Part shown: positions 5,648 through 5,670 of the stretch, piece after piece | How positions within the stretch are numbered: position 1 is the stretch's first letter | How the letters are laid out: each line of letters begins with the position of its first letter | NCBI GenBank assembly: GCA_910585855.1 | Contig: CAJUGZ010000276.1 | Coordinates: 1 to 5,670, forward strand | Length of the DNA: 5,670 bases | Direction of reading: 5' to 3' | From: an uncultured Lachnospiraceae bacterium | GTDB taxonomy: Bacteria > Bacillota_A > Clostridia > Lachnospirales > Lachnospiraceae | Made by a program: the position numbers and the translations under genes | Notes under the pieces: generated by a model | Told to the model about the DNA's origin: nothing | Seen by the model: the letters and a program-made list of their open reading frames with translations, nothing else | The model's database searches: none

Positions 5648-5670
5648 CACACCCTGCATGGAAGCAGGAT

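Larger units (their letters stand above)
5408..5670. other. Non-coding repeat-rich intergenic region
   Basis: No credible gene lies here. From left to right it holds the right copy of the dispersed repeat, a two-way terminator-like hairpin, a GC-rich hairpin (5535-5551: GGGGCG, loop CAATT, CGCCCT), an unstructured AT-rich stretch, a short GGGC/GCCC hairpin before eight T's, and a CCTGC/GCAGG dyad (5653-5668) at the window edge. The density of hairpins and the repeat suggest a longer structured intergenic element that continues beyond 5488, but only 5419-5488 is proven repeated within this window. Confidence 0.6.

Overview
The window looks like chromosomal DNA from a low-GC, motile, plant-polysaccharide-degrading Firmicute, most likely a gut Lachnospiraceae. 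The reasons are AT-rich codon use, strong AAGGGG/AAGGAG ribosome binding sites, sigma-A type promoters with a TGn extension, a Gram-positive signal peptide and LysM module, and a clostridial-type chemoreceptor. A pectin degrader of the Lachnospira eligens type would fit, but the species is inference from gene content.

Layout. Bases 1-62 are one copy of a dispersed repeat, cut by the window edge. A sigma-A-like promoter (83-111) is followed by a gene-poor leader of about 290 bases. That leader holds a possible 13-codon ORF and a hairpin with six T's (339-368), which could be an attenuator or simply the terminator of something upstream. Next come a 105-residue protein of unknown function (404-721) and, 63 bases further on, a complete transmembrane methyl-accepting chemotaxis protein of 561 residues (785-2470). 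No terminator lies between them, so they may share a transcript. A long AT-rich hairpin (2476-2515) closes this unit.

The second unit has two overlapping promoters, a dyad at the predicted transcript start, and one large gene (2636-5356). It encodes a secreted, multimodular family 1 pectate lyase of 906 residues: signal peptide, parallel beta-helix lyase, Ca-binding DxDxDG segment, Ig-like domain, a lectin-like module and a C-terminal LysM. A strong intrinsic terminator follows at 5366-5407. Bases 5408-5670 are non-coding. They carry a second copy of the dispersed repeat in inverted orientation (52 of 56 bases identical to the left copy), a bidirectional terminator-like hairpin and smaller hairpins.

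How the genes may work together: the lyase would cut pectate at the cell surface, and the neighbouring chemoreceptor could sense a related signal. The second half of that idea rests only on adjacency. I see no transposase, CRISPR array, tRNA or rRNA. The least explained parts are the inverted repeat pair, the leader before the small gene, the small gene itself and the lyase's lectin-like module.
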